Positions 19,601 to 28,247 of a stretch of 64,000 nt of DNA are shown here, piece by piece. Position 1 is the first letter of the stretch. The number at the start of each line of letters is the position of its first letter. The position numbers and the translations under genes were made by a program. The DNA is from Cognatiyoonia sediminum (GTDB taxonomy: Bacteria > Pseudomonadota > Alphaproteobacteria > Rhodobacterales > Rhodobacteraceae), in assembly GCF_900129845.1 (NCBI RefSeq), contig NZ_FQXB01000001.1, forward strand, positions 1,364,001-1,428,000, in the 5' to 3' direction. The notes under the pieces are model-generated. The model was not told the origin of the DNA, searched no databases, and was given only the letters and a program-made list of their open reading frames with translations.

Positions 19601-20136
19601 CCCGGGTGGCGTTGCAATTCAACATAGAGCCTGTCGGGATAAATCGTTGCGAGTCGGTCTAGCAGAGTTTCAGCTTTCGCACGCTGGCTTTGTTGCAAAA
19701 GGCGACCAATGGGGCCATCGGGGCCGCCGCTGAGACAGATGATCCCCTCATGATGCTGTGCCAACTCGTCCACGGTGACTTGAGGCAGTTGCCCTTCAGC
19801 GTCGAGATAGGCACAGGAGTTCAGCTTCATCAGGTTCATGTAGCCGGTTTCGTTCTGCGCCAGCAGAACCACCGCTGCTGGATCAGGCGCGCGTTTGCCC
19901 GGCTCGGTGGGCAGGTAGGTCAGATCGACCTGACAGCCAATGATCGGCTGTACCCCAGCACCTGCCGCGTATTCGGAAAACTCCAAAGCTGCGAACATGT
20001 TGTTACTGTCTGTAATAGCGACCGCCGGCATGTCCGCGCTGGCGCACAGCCCTGCGAGTTTTTTGACTGGTACAGCCCCTTCAAGCAGGGAATATTCAGT
20101 GTGGAGGCGTAGGTGGATGAATCGCGGATCAGACAT
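16639..20136 (-). CDS. dnaE: DNA polymerase III alpha subunit
   Basis: Replicative DNA polymerase catalytic subunit, 1165 residues, normal DnaE length. The start at 20136 is set by GGTGG eight bases upstream and by the standard MSDPRFIHLRLHTEYSLLEG N-terminus; the in-frame ATG at 20148 has no site. PHP domain at 1-280; palm with catalytic aspartates in PDFDIDFCMDRREEV and VKFDFLGLKTL; helix-hairpin-helix region; C-terminal OB domain (FVQLSDPTGQYEVTMFSD) and tau-binding tail. SHAAAYAVVSYQTAWLKANH is a typical fingers motif. A hairpin overlapping the ribosome site lies at 20139-20160. Confidence 0.98.
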   Translation of the reverse strand: MSDPRFIHLRLHTEYSLLEGAVPVKKLAGLCASADMPAVAITDSNNMFAALEFSEYAAGAGVQPIIGCQVDLTYLPTEPGKRAPDPAAVVLLAQNETGYMNLMKLNSCAYLDAEGQLPQVTVDELAQHHEGIICLSGGPDGPIGRLLQQSQRAKAETLLDRLATIYPDRLYVELQRHPGEGGQPEAERLSERGTIEMAYAKNLPLVATNDVYFPKTDLYEAHDALICIAEGAYVDQQESRRRLTAQHYFKSQQEMVTLFADLPEAIENTIEIAKRCAFKAYKRDPILPKFADDEVAELRRQAQEGLKYRLSIIEHAAPVEEYEKRLDFELGIIEGMGFPGYFLIVADFIKWAKDHDIPVGPGRGSGAGSLVAYALLITDLDPLRYSLLFERFLNPERVSMPDFDIDFCMDRREEVIRYVQEKYGRDKVGQIITFGALLSKAAVRDVGRVLQMPYGQVDRLSKMIPVEGVKPVSIEKALADEPRLREEAKAEEVVDRLLTYAQQVEGLLRNASTHAAGVVIGDRPLDELVPLYQDPRSDMPATQFNMKWVEQAGLVKFDFLGLKTLTVIQNAVDLILKSGRDLHVTADGTELFQPPEGAINDIGAIPLDDEKSYALYSAAKTIAVFQVESSGMMDALKRMKPTCIEDIVALVALYRPGPMENIPTYCEVKNGQKELESIHPLIDHILKETQGIIVYQEQVMEIAQVMAGYSLGGADLLRRAMGKKIKEAMDAERPKFEAGAKENGVEPKKAREVFDLLEKFANYGFNKSHAAAYAVVSYQTAWLKANHPVEFMAGVMNCDLHLTDKLGVYFQEVKKGLGIDYIPPCVNRSEATFDVQDQKLVYALGALKNVGVEAMKLITEARGDKEFVNLFDFARRVDLRRVGKRPLEMMARAGAFDILDPNRRRVMMSLDALSAYSAAIFDQKASNQVSLFGEAGDDLPEPRLMGGDDWLPAERLAEEFKAIGFYLSGHPLDDYMASLKRKQVLTLDDVTAKAERGACIVKMAGTVSGRQERKSARGNRFAFVQLSDPTGQYEVTMFSDTLEAAREHLDTGSQVVIQAEATMEADQLKLLGRSVSPIDIAVTDVSNAGLRLYLEEPTAIQSVATILENAIRDGVKGGRGPIYFCLMNDDLPGEVEIDLGDDFPVNPQIKGALRSLGGVIEVEEV

Positions 20137-20138
20137 AA

Positions 20139-20160
20139 AAACCACCATATGTTGTGGTTT
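20139..20160. promoter_or_regulatory. Inverted repeat AAACCAC-N8-GTGGTTT overlapping the dnaE ribosome site
   Basis: Seven-base perfect arms (20139-20145 and 20154-20160) lie 3 nt upstream of the dnaE ATG. In the mRNA the arm nearest the start contains GGTGG, the only Shine-Dalgarno-like sequence for dnaE, so folding would hide it. It could alternatively be an operator for the divergent ArsR-type gene. Confidence 0.4.
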
Positions 20161-20239
20161 GGGTCGGGGAAAGCTGAGAATGGTTAGTGAAAAAGCTAAG
20201 TGTATTGACGTCCCGCGCTAAGCCATTGAAACTGTTGAA

Positions 20240-20527
20240 ATGAGCGATTCACTATCAACTATATTGGCGGCCCTTTCCGATCCCACACGTCGCGCTGTGG
20301 TGGAGAGGCTGATTCTGGGTCAGGCGAGCGTCAGTGAGCTCCATGCGCCCCACGATATGGCACTGCCGACGTTCATGCGTCACCTGAATGTGCTAGAGGC
20401 CAGCGGCTTGGTCCGGTCAATCAAACGCGGTCGGGTCCGGACCTGTCAAATTTCTATGGCTCCGATCCTTGAAGTGCAAGGGTGGCTGGCTTGGCAGACA
20501 ACACTGCGCGAAGGGCGCGAGGATTAG
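20240..20527 (+). CDS. ArsR-family winged-helix transcriptional regulator
   Basis: 95 residues with the ArsR/SmtB winged helix: ALSDPTRRAVVERL starts the first helices, VSELHAPHDMALPTFMRHL is the recognition helix region, and VLEASGLVRSIKRGRVRTC the wing. The metal-sensing Cys motif (ELCVCDL-like) is absent, as in the ArsR subgroup that controls SRPBCC/AHSA1-type genes; no such partner is next door. It diverges from dnaE and is followed 200 bp later by the xdh operon, but a link to purine control is only positional. Confidence 0.85.
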   Translation: MSDSLSTILAALSDPTRRAVVERLILGQASVSELHAPHDMALPTFMRHLNVLEASGLVRSIKRGRVRTCQISMAPILEVQGWLAWQTTLREGRED

Positions 20528-20728
20528 CGCCTAAAAAGACGCGAGTACTGGCGCCTAAACAAAGGGCAAACCAAAAGCTACACGGTCGCTGTTCGCAGTT
20601 CATTCGCATTTTTCCTTGCCAAAACCACCCTCCCTTGGTTTCATTCCACCAAAAGGGGCTTACGCGTCTACGCCGCATCGACGCTGAGCGGAACCCTGAA
20701 CCATCTGGTAAGGCGGCGGGCTTACATA
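20528..20728. other. Intergenic region upstream of xdhA
   Basis: No gene seen. Two near copies of GCGCCTAAA (20527-20535 and 20553-20561) and an imperfect inverted pair around CCTTGGT/ACCAAAAGG (about 20631-20655) are the only structure. It presumably holds the promoter of the long xdh-transport operon; no clear -35/-10 pair was picked out. Confidence 0.35.
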
Positions 20729-22084
20729 ATGACTGTTACGTTTCTTCTGAATGGAGAGACCGTTGAAGTGGACGCACCGCCCACGCGCACCCTATTAGAG
20801 TGGCTGCGCGAAGATGAGGATTTGTGCGGGACCAAGGAAGGCTGCAACGAAGGTGACTGCGGCGCCTGCACGGTGATGGTAACGGACGATCAGGGCGCGC
20901 GGGCTTTGAACGCCTGCATTCTGTTTTTGCCGCAACTGCATGGAAAGGCAGTCCGCACGGTCGAAGGGTTGAGCGGGCCAAAGGGTGAGTTGCATCCGGT
21001 GCAGAAGGCGATGATCAGCCACCACGGCTCCCAATGCGGGTTCTGTACGCCAGGGTTTGTGATGTCGATGGCTGTGGCGCATCGCAATGGCGCGACGGAT
21101 CACGACGACCAACTGGCGGGGAACTTATGTCGCTGCACCGGCTACGCTCCGATCATTCGCGCTGCCCAAGCGACGCAGGAACAGGATGTACCGGAGTGGG
21201 TTGAGGATCAGCCGATCGACGTCGCGCCGCAAGCCTTCGCGCCGCATACAGAAGACGAGCTTGCGGCGTGGTATGAGGCGCACCCCGAAGGAACGTTGAT
21301 CGCAGGCGCGACCGACGTAGGGCTTTTGGTGACGAAGCAGTTTCGCGATTTGGGAGAGGTTGCCTTTCTGAACAAATGCGCCGAACTGAAACAGATCACG
21401 CGTTCAGAAACAGAGTTCACGTTTGGCGCGGGCGTCACCATGACGGATGTGTTGGAGGCGGTCCGCGAAGATTATCCTTCCTATGCTGAGATGATCCGGC
21501 GCTATGGCTCTGTTCAGGTGCGCAATGCAGCGACGATTGGTGGAAACATCGCCAACGGCTCCCCCATCGGTGACAACCCGCCCGCATTGATCGCTTTGGG
21601 CGCTACTCTGAAGTTGCGCAAAGGGAAAGCGCGACGGGAAATGCCGATTGAGGATTTCTTTATCGACTACGGCAAACAGAATCGCACGCTCGGTGAATTT
21701 GTAACCGGTGCGCGCGTGCCTTTGGGGCAAGATGCTTTGCGCTGTTACAAACTAAGCAAGCGGTTCGATCAGGATATTTCTGCCGTCTGCGGATGCTTCA
21801 ATGTGCGTGTTGAAGCCGGTTCGGTCGCCGAAGCACGGATCGCTTTTGGCGGGATGGCGGGCATTCCGAAACGCGCATCTGCTGTTGAGGCCGCGTTGGT
21901 TAGCAAGCCTTGGGACAGGGACACGGTTGAGGCCGCCGTGAGTTGTTTCAAAGATGACTTCACGCCTTTGACGGATATGCGGGCCTCCGCTGCCTATCGG
22001 TTAGAGGCGGCGGAGAACATGCTACGCCGGTATTTTGCCGAAAGCTCCGGTGCTTCGGTCAATGTGTTGGAGGTATCGCCATGA
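20729..22084 (+). CDS. xdhA: Xanthine dehydrogenase small subunit (2x[2Fe-2S] and FAD)
   Basis: Takes electrons from the molybdenum subunit through two iron-sulfur clusters to FAD and NAD+. 451 residues. Plant-type ferredoxin cluster ligands Cys33, Cys39 or Cys44, Cys47 and Cys63 ([21 protein letters not shown]); second cluster Cys103, Cys106, Cys134, Cys136 ([19 protein letters not shown]). The FAD domain contains [20 protein letters not shown]. First gene of the operon; its stop overlaps the xdhB ATG by 4 nt. Confidence 0.95.
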   Translation: MTVTFLLNGETVEVDAPPTRTLLEWLREDEDLCGTKEGCNEGDCGACTVMVTDDQGARALNACILFLPQLHGKAVRTVEGLSGPKGELHPVQKAMISHHGSQCGFCTPGFVMSMAVAHRNGATDHDDQLAGNLCRCTGYAPIIRAAQATQEQDVPEWVEDQPIDVAPQAFAPHTEDELAAWYEAHPEGTLIAGATDVGLLVTKQFRDLGEVAFLNKCAELKQITRSETEFTFGAGVTMTDVLEAVREDYPSYAEMIRRYGSVQVRNAATIGGNIANGSPIGDNPPALIALGATLKLRKGKARREMPIEDFFIDYGKQNRTLGEFVTGARVPLGQDALRCYKLSKRFDQDISAVCGCFNVRVEAGSVAEARIAFGGMAGIPKRASAVEAALVSKPWDRDTVEAAVSCFKDDFTPLTDMRASAAYRLEAAENMLRRYFAESSGASVNVLEVSP

Positions 22085-24465
22085 GCATTGCAAAACCCCT
22101 CCCCCATGATGCGGCGAAACTGCATGTGACAGGCGCAGCGCGCTATATTGACGACGTCCCGATACCAGCGGGTAGCTTACACCTCGCATTTGGCCTGTCA
22201 GAGGTGGCGCGCGGGCAGATCACCTCGATGGACCTGTCGGCTGTTCGCGCGGCGGAAGGCGTGGTCGAAGTGTTGGTCGCTGATGATTTGCCCTTCGCGA
22301 ATGACGTCTCGCCCTCTGCACATGATGAGCCTTTGTTGTCCGATGGAACTGTTCATTACGTTGGACAGCCCATCTTTTTGGTGATCGCAAAAGGCCATCT
22401 GGCCGCGCGCAAAGCGGCACGGTTGGGCAAGATTGAGATAGAGGAAGAAACGCCGATCTTGACTGTAGAGGAGGCCTTGGCCGCGGATAGCCGCTTTGAA
22501 AACGGACCGCGGATTTGGGCAAAAGGCGATGTGGTCCCGGCCTTAGACGCCGCACCCCACCGATTAACGGGGTCTTTTGAGCTGGGTGGGCAGGAGCATT
22601 TCTATCTGGAAGGTCAAGCCGCGTTGGCGCTGCCACAGGAAAACGGCGATATGGTCGTCCAATCCTCGACTCAGCATCCAACCGAGATACAGCACAAAGT
22701 CGCAGAGGCTTTGGGGATTCCGATGCACGGGGTGCGTTGTGAAGTCCGTCGGATGGGCGGCGGATTTGGCGGCAAGGAAAGCCAAGGCAATGCTCTGGCG
22801 GTGGCCTGCGCCGTAGCAGCGCGCGCCACGGGACGGGCCTGTAAAATGCGGTATGACCGCGACGATGATATGATGATCACCGGCAAGCGGCATGATTTCA
22901 GGATCGACTATGATGTTGGGTTTGATGCCGATGGTAGTGTTCATGCTGTTGATTTCACGCAGTATACGCGCTGCGGTTGGGCGATGGATTTGTCTTTGCC
23001 AGTTGCGGATCGGGCGATGCTACATGCCGATAACGCTTATGATTTGCCCGCCGCGCGGATCACATCGCATCGTTTAAAGACCAACACCCAAAGCGCCACG
23101 GCCTTTCGAGGGTTTGGCGGGCCTCAGGGTGTCTTGGGCATTGAGCGTGTCATGGATGCTGTCGCCCATGAGTTGGGCCTTGATCCGGTCGCGGTGCGGC
23201 GGCGCAATTATTACCCGGAGATGGGGGCTGCCGCCGAAGCCGATGATTTGGGGGCTGCTGCCCACGTCAGCGATTTGGGGGCTGCTGCCCTCGAGGGCGA
23301 TGCCCCCTCCCCCGCAGGTATTTCAGCTCAAAAGACAGGCACGACACCCTATGGGATGGAGGTGACGGATTTCATTCTGGACGGGATGACGGATGCCTTG
23401 CTGGTGACCTCTGACTATGAGGTGCGGCGGCGAGAGATTGCCGCGTGGAATGCACAGCAGACGATTTTGAAACGCGGGATCGCGTTTTCACCGGTGAAGT
23501 TCGGGATTTCCTTTACACTGACCCATCTCAATCAGGCGGGAGCCTTGGTGCATGTCTATCAAGATGGGTCAATCCATCTGAACCATGGCGGGACCGAGAT
23601 GGGGCAAGGGTTGTTCCAAAAGGTCGCGCAGGTGGCGGCTTCCCGGTTCGGGGTACCGTTGGAGACCGTGAAAATCACGGCGACGGATACTGGCAAAGTG
23701 CCCAATACCTCCGCAACGGCGGCATCGTCAGGGTCTGACCTGAACGGGATGGCCGTGATGCAAGCCTGCGATGTGATCCGTGCGCGGATGACCGAGGCCT
23801 TGGCGTTGGATGCTGCGGTTGGCGCGGATGCGGTGCGGTTTGAGGATGGTGAGGTGCATGTTGGCGAACGGGTGATGAGCTTTGCCGAAGCAGCGAGCTT
23901 TGCCTATCAGTCGCGGGTCAGCCTCTCGGCCACAGGGTTCTACAAGACGCCGGATTTGTCGTGGGATCGGATCAAAGGTCAGGGGCGGCCGTTCTTCTAT
24001 TTCGCTCAAGGCTGTGCAGTGACAGAGGTGGTGATCGACACGCTGACCGGCGAGAACCGGATCTTGCGGGCGGATATCTTGCATGATGCAGGGGCGTCCT
24101 TGAACCCTGCCTTGGACATTGGTCAAGTCGAGGGCGGCTATGTGCAAGGTGCCGGTTGGCTCACCACAGAAGAGTTGGTCTGGGACGATAAGGGCCGACT
24201 TCGGACCCATGCACCGTCGACCTACAAAATCCCTGCCTGTTCGGACCGGCCGGACGTTTTCAACGTTGCACTTTGGGATGCACCCAATCCGGCACAAACG
24301 ATTTACCGATCCAAAGCCGTCGGTGAGCCGCCATTTATGTTGGGAATTTCGGCTTACCTGGCCTTGAGCGATGCAGTCGGGTCCTGCGGGCCTAACTATC
24401 CTGATCTTCAGGCTCCCGCCACAGCAGAAGAAGTGTTGGCAGCCGTTAGGCGGACCCGCGGATGA
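22081..24465 (+). CDS. xdhB: Xanthine dehydrogenase large (molybdopterin) subunit with an in-frame insertion
   Basis: Hydroxylates hypoxanthine and xanthine at the Mo centre. 794 residues. Cofactor loops [24 protein letters not shown] and [12 protein letters not shown] are intact, and Glu749 in VGEPPFML matches the catalytic base. Odd feature: between VRRRNYYPE and TTPYGME, where homologues have only a few residues, there are about 40 extra residues (380-419). They consist of three 9-residue repeats ([27 protein letters not shown]) and a [14 protein letters not shown] tail. The frame stays open and all catalytic motifs downstream are intact, so the enzyme may still work. Overlaps xdhA and xdhC by 4 nt. 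Confidence 0.95.
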   Translation: MSIAKPLPHDAAKLHVTGAARYIDDVPIPAGSLHLAFGLSEVARGQITSMDLSAVRAAEGVVEVLVADDLPFANDVSPSAHDEPLLSDGTVHYVGQPIFLVIAKGHLAARKAARLGKIEIEEETPILTVEEALAADSRFENGPRIWAKGDVVPALDAAPHRLTGSFELGGQEHFYLEGQAALALPQENGDMVVQSSTQHPTEIQHKVAEALGIPMHGVRCEVRRMGGGFGGKESQGNALAVACAVAARATGRACKMRYDRDDDMMITGKRHDFRIDYDVGFDADGSVHAVDFTQYTRCGWAMDLSLPVADRAMLHADNAYDLPAARITSHRLKTNTQSATAFRGFGGPQGVLGIERVMDAVAHELGLDPVAVRRRNYYPEMGAAAEADDLGAAAHVSDLGAAALEGDAPSPAGISAQKTGTTPYGMEVTDFILDGMTDALLVTSDYEVRRREIAAWNAQQTILKRGIAFSPVKFGISFTLTHLNQAGALVHVYQDGSIHLNHGGTEMGQGLFQKVAQVAASRFGVPLETVKITATDTGKVPNTSATAASSGSDLNGMAVMQACDVIRARMTEALALDAAVGADAVRFEDGEVHVGERVMSFAEAASFAYQSRVSLSATGFYKTPDLSWDRIKGQGRPFFYFAQGCAVTEVVIDTLTGENRILRADILHDAGASLNPALDIGQVEGGYVQGAGWLTTEELVWDDKGRLRTHAPSTYKIPACSDRPDVFNVALWDAPNPAQTIYRSKAVGEPPFMLGISAYLALSDAVGSCGPNYPDLQAPATAEEVLAAVRRTRG
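23218..23340. repeat. Three 27-bp tandem repeats plus repeat-like tail inside xdhB
   Basis: Units 23218-23244, 23245-23271 and 23272-23298; the last two share their first 19 bases (GATTTGGGGGCTGCTGCCC), the first is diverged. The tail 23299-23340 carries CCCCCTCCCCC, then AGGTATTTCAGC and TCAAAAGACAGG, a layout like Rhodobacterales intergenic repeats (G/C-run, GTATTT, then an A-rich AAAGA stretch). The unit length is a multiple of three, so copy changes keep the reading frame. Confidence 0.75.
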
Positions 24466-25355
24466 CCTTTGATCGAGACGCGCTGAACCACGCGATTACA
24501 AAGCATGGAAAGGTCGCACGGGTTTTGGTGGCAAAAACCGCTGGATCGGTCCCGCGTGAAGCCGGAACCTCAATGTTGGTTTGGGTTGATGGACAGTCTG
24601 GTACCATCGGTGGCGGTGCATTGGAGTGGGAAGCCGCGAAGCAGGCCAGAGACATGTCGGAAGGCGAGAGCCGCGTTAAGACCATTCCGCTTGGCCCGAG
24701 TTTGGGCCAGTGCTGCGGCGGCAGCGTGACGCTTGTGACGGAGGTTTTTAGTGAAGGGTCTGTTTCAGACGGGGAAATCTGCGCGCGCCGTGTCAACGCG
24801 GTCGCCGGTGACATCCCAACGGCTGACAGGCTGCCGATTCTGAAAAACGGCTGGATCGTGGAACGCGTGAGTCAAAGCACTCGGCCCATTTGGATCTATG
24901 GTGCGGGCCATGTAGGGCGGGCTTTGATAGCGACTCTGTCGCCTTTGCCTGAGATCGAGATCACATGGGTCGACACAAGTGCCGATCGGTTCCCAGACCA
25001 CATCCCCGACAATGTTAACCCGTTAGTGGCGGCTGATCCCACGCAGGTCCTGCGCCATGCTCCTGACACGGCGGAGCATCTGATTCTGACCTATTCGCAT
25101 GAGATGGACCTCGCCTTATGCCATGCGGTGCTGTCCCATCGGTTTAGGTCCGTTGGTTTGATCGGGTCGGCGACAAAATGGGCGCGGTTTAAGCGTAGGC
25201 TTGCAAATCTGGGGCATTCTGCTGATCAAATTGCACGCATCGCCTGCCCAATTGGCGACCCCAGCTTAGGAAAACACCCGCAAGAGATTGCAATTGGCGT
25301 CGCAATGGCGATGCTGAACACTGAAGAACGCCGGGGGGCAATGGGGACAGGATGA
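24462..25355 (+). CDS. xdhC: Xanthine dehydrogenase accessory protein (Mo-cofactor insertion)
   Basis: Binds, protects and inserts the sulfurated molybdenum cofactor into XdhB. 297 residues. The N-terminal XdhC/CoxI segment has TAGSVPREAGTSMLVW, TIGGGALEWEAA and LGQCCGGSVTL, where the CC pair is the family hallmark; the C-terminal Rossmann part has WIYGAGHVGRALI and GLIGSATKWARF. Joined by 4-nt overlaps to xdhB before it and the transporter ATPase after it. Confidence 0.95.
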   Translation: MTFDRDALNHAITKHGKVARVLVAKTAGSVPREAGTSMLVWVDGQSGTIGGGALEWEAAKQARDMSEGESRVKTIPLGPSLGQCCGGSVTLVTEVFSEGSVSDGEICARRVNAVAGDIPTADRLPILKNGWIVERVSQSTRPIWIYGAGHVGRALIATLSPLPEIEITWVDTSADRFPDHIPDNVNPLVAADPTQVLRHAPDTAEHLILTYSHEMDLALCHAVLSHRFRSVGLIGSATKWARFKRRLANLGHSADQIARIACPIGDPSLGKHPQEIAIGVAMAMLNTEERRGAMGTG

Positions 25356-26869
25356 CAGGGACGCTATTGAAACTGGAGGGGCTGACCAAGGCCTATCCGG
25401 GCGTCGTCGCGAACGACAATGTATCGTTTGAAATCCAAAAAGGCGAAATTCACGCACTTTTGGGGGAAAACGGTGCGGGGAAATCCACTTTGGTCAAGAC
25501 AATCTACGGGCTGGTGAAGCCAGATACGGGCCGGATGGAACTCAATGCCGCGGAGTTCATACCGCCGGAGCCTCGGGCCGCGCGCGCGGCTGGGGTGGCG
25601 ATGGTGTTCCAACATTTTTCTCTTTTTGATGCGTTGAATGTGGCTGAGAATATCGCTTTGGGGATGGAGAATCCTCCGCCCCAACGACAAGTGGCGGCAC
25701 GCGTCCGTGAAGTGTCAGAGAAATACGGGCTGCCGTTGGACCCTGATCGGATTGTGGGTGATCTTTCTGCAGGGGAGCGTCAGCGGGTGGAGATCATTCG
25801 TTGCCTTCTGCAAGACCCGAAACTCTTGATCATGGACGAACCGACCAGTGTTTTGACGCCGCAAGAGGTTCAAATTCTCTTTCAAACGCTGCGCCAGCTG
25901 TCTGAAGAAGGCACCGCGATCCTTTATATTTCGCATAAGTTGGAAGAAATTCGCGCGCTTTGCGAAAACGCAACCGTGCTGAGATTGGGGGCCGTGGTTG
26001 GCACCTGTGATCCGCGAGAGACCTCGGCACGGGATATGGCGGAGATGATGGTCGGTGCGTCGCTTCACGTGCCGGAAAAAGCTACGGCGGACACAGGCGA
26101 AACGGTTTTGGCGCTCAAGGCGCTTTCGGCCCCAGCCCCGCATCAGTTTGGCACGGCTCTGAAAGATCTGAACATCACGGTGCAGACTGGCGAGGTTTTG
26201 GGCATCGGTGGTGTCGCCGGCAACGGACAAGACGAACTGGTGGCCGCCCTATCGGGTGAAATGAAAACAGCCGCAGGGATGGTGGAACTTCGCGGCACGC
26301 CAGTTGGTCAACTTGCCCCGAATGCGCGGCGCGCCATGGGATTGTTGGCCGCGCCGGAGGAACGGATGGGCCATGCAGCCGCGCCGGATATGAGCCTGAC
26401 TGAGAATGCCGTGATGACAGGGGTGACGCGCAAATCACTAGCCCAGCGCGGGTTCTTGAAATGGAAAGAGGCAAAGGCCTTTGCGGAGGACGTGATTTCG
26501 ACGTTTGACGTGCGCACGCCGGGGCCAGAAAACGCCGCGCGGTCACTTTCCGGCGGCAACCTGCAAAAGTTCGTCATTGGCAGAGAGATTTTGCAAGACC
26601 CGGACGTGTTTGTTGTGAACCAACCGACATGGGGCGTGGACGCTGCCGCGGCTGCGGCCATCCGGCAGGCGATCCTTGATCTGGCGGCTAAGGGGGCTGC
26701 TGTGATTTGCATCAGTCAGGATTTGGATGAGCTGATGGAAATCTCCGACCGGTTCGCCGCGTTGAACGAAGGACGATTATCGGAGCCGCGTCCGGCTGCC
26801 GGACTGACGGTCGAAGAGATTGGCCTCATGCTGGGCGGTGCTCATGATATGGAGGCGGCCCATGCTTAG
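25352..26869 (+). CDS. ABC transporter ATP-binding protein, purine/nucleoside (BMP) type
   Basis: 505 residues with two ABC ATPase domains in tandem, as in sugar- and nucleoside-type importers. Domain 1: Walker A GENGAGKST (near residue 43), signature LSAGERQRVEI, Walker B LLIMDEPTSVL. Domain 2 has the degenerate loop GVAGNGQDEL and signature SLSGGNLQKFVIGREI with a Walker B region (VFVVNQPTWGVD) lacking the usual acidic pair. Its ATG overlaps the xdhC stop, strong evidence that the transporter serves xanthine dehydrogenase substrates. Purine bases or nucleosides are likely cargo, not proven. Confidence 0.92.
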   Translation: MTGTLLKLEGLTKAYPGVVANDNVSFEIQKGEIHALLGENGAGKSTLVKTIYGLVKPDTGRMELNAAEFIPPEPRAARAAGVAMVFQHFSLFDALNVAENIALGMENPPPQRQVAARVREVSEKYGLPLDPDRIVGDLSAGERQRVEIIRCLLQDPKLLIMDEPTSVLTPQEVQILFQTLRQLSEEGTAILYISHKLEEIRALCENATVLRLGAVVGTCDPRETSARDMAEMMVGASLHVPEKATADTGETVLALKALSAPAPHQFGTALKDLNITVQTGEVLGIGGVAGNGQDELVAALSGEMKTAAGMVELRGTPVGQLAPNARRAMGLLAAPEERMGHAAAPDMSLTENAVMTGVTRKSLAQRGFLKWKEAKAFAEDVISTFDVRTPGPENAARSLSGGNLQKFVIGREILQDPDVFVVNQPTWGVDAAAAAAIRQAILDLAAKGAAVICISQDLDELMEISDRFAALNEGRLSEPRPAAGLTVEEIGLMLGGAHDMEAAHA

Positions 26870-27944
26870 GTTGGAAAAACGGCCGCAGCCTTCGCGTGCG
26901 TGGACCTTTGCAACGCCCCTCTTGGCGGTCGCCTTGACGATGGTTTTCGGCGGTATTCTGTTCGCAGCCCTAGGCAAGAACCCGATTGGGGTGATCCGCA
27001 CGATCTTCCTTGATCCGCTTTTCTCAGAATTTTCTTGGTTCTATCGACCACAATTGCTGATCAAAGGGGCGCCCTTAGTCTTGATTGCCATTGGCTTGTC
27101 GTTCGGCTTCCGCGCAGGCATTTGGAACATCGGTGCAGAAGGGCAGTATATTGTTGGCGCGATTTGTGGTGCGGCCGCAGGGCTCGCGCTTTATCCGGCT
27201 GAAACACGTCTGATCTTCCCGCTGATGGTGCTTGCTGGAGCCTTGGGCGGATGGGCCTGGGCCATGATCCCAGGCGTCTTACGGGTGAAGTTTGGGACCA
27301 ACGAGATCCTTGTTTCGCTCATGCTGGTTTATGTGGCCGAACAGCTGTTGGCTTCCATGGCCTTGGGCCTGCTGAGAAACCCAGATGGGTTGGGCTTCCC
27401 CGGGTCGCGGAACTTGGCGCAATGGTCGTCGTCTGCAAACAATGAACTGATTGCCGGTTCAGGGATGCACTGGGGCGTTGTCGCGGCCTTCATCGCTGTG
27501 ATTTTCGCTTATGTCGCGCTCAGCCGTCACATCTTTGGCTTCCAAGTGAAACTCTCTGGCCAAAGCCCCCGTGCTGCAACTTTCGCGGGGATCAATCCGG
27601 GCCGGTTGATCTTGATCTGTATGGGGCTGTCGGGCGCGCTCGCAGGACTGGCTGGCCTCTTTGAGGTGACAGGCCCAAGCGGTCAGATCAGTATCGATTT
27701 TAACGTTGGCTACGGCTTCACAGCGATCATCGTCGCGTTCTTGGGCCGGTTGCACCCGATTGGCATTTTGCTGGCGGGCGGCTTGATGGCGCTGACCTAC
27801 ATCGGTGGTGAGATAGCGCAGTCGAATCTCGGGTTGCCGGCAGCGGCGATCCAGATGCTGCAAGGGATGCTGTTGTTCTTCTTGCTCGCTGTCGACGTTC
27901 TCACCAACTACCGCATTCGAATTGGACAGGGGGCCGCAGCATGA
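26862..27944 (+). CDS. ABC transporter permease, nucleoside/purine type (NupP-like)
   Basis: 360 residues from the ATG at 26862, which follows GGAGG at 7 nt and overlaps the ATPase gene by 8 nt; an upstream in-frame start at 26820 is less likely. Many hydrophobic segments. FGFRAGIWNIGAEGQYIVGA is the BPD_transp_2 signature of this family, and GINPGRLILICMGLSGALAGLAG is the cytoplasmic coupling region. Forms the membrane channel with the second permease at 28248-29162. Confidence 0.92.
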   Translation: MLRLEKRPQPSRAWTFATPLLAVALTMVFGGILFAALGKNPIGVIRTIFLDPLFSEFSWFYRPQLLIKGAPLVLIAIGLSFGFRAGIWNIGAEGQYIVGAICGAAAGLALYPAETRLIFPLMVLAGALGGWAWAMIPGVLRVKFGTNEILVSLMLVYVAEQLLASMALGLLRNPDGLGFPGSRNLAQWSSSANNELIAGSGMHWGVVAAFIAVIFAYVALSRHIFGFQVKLSGQSPRAATFAGINPGRLILICMGLSGALAGLAGLFEVTGPSGQISIDFNVGYGFTAIIVAFLGRLHPIGILLAGGLMALTYIGGEIAQSNLGLPAAAIQMLQGMLLFFLLAVDVLTNYRIRIGQGAAA

Positions 27945-28237
27945 TGGCCACAAGAAGTCGTTCAAGGGCTGACTTTTGGTCCGGATTTTTTGCGGGAACT
28001 GTCCTTGCGGCTATCTTGATCGCAATGATCCCTTTGGTCGGTTTGGGTCTAGGGCTTGCCGCGCTTCTTACTAGCATTGCACCACCCGTCATCGTGTTTG
28101 CGGCTGTGATCGACGCCATCGTCGGTAGGTACAAAATTGAGGGTCGAACACGCTGGGCTGCTACTGAGCAAGTCGCTGGGTTTTTCTTCCCAATCGCTTT
28201 GGTCGGTGTGCCCGGCTTATATTTTTATCTGACTTAA
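27941..28237 (+). CDS. Small unknown membrane protein inside the transporter operon
   Basis: 98 residues (or 97 from the second Met). No family recognised. A basic N-terminus (MATRSRSR) is followed by hydrophobic stretches at about 12-40, 42-60 and 77-97, suggesting three or four membrane segments, with short loops and a KIEGRTRW basic loop. It starts at a 4-nt overlap with the first permease and ends 10 nt before the second one, so it is certainly co-transcribed with both. It could be an accessory or stabilising subunit of the importer. Existence as a gene is supported by this placement and an intact frame; function unknown. Confidence 0.75.
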   Translation: MMATRSRSRADFWSGFFAGTVLAAILIAMIPLVGLGLGLAALLTSIAPPVIVFAAVIDAIVGRYKIEGRTRWAATEQVAGFFFPIALVGVPGLYFYLT

Positions 28238-28247
28238 GGACCCCGTA

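Noticed and set aside
20240-20527. ArsR-type regulator as a metal-resistance repressor
   Set aside because: The metal-binding Cys motif is absent and no metal transporter or reductase is adjacent.
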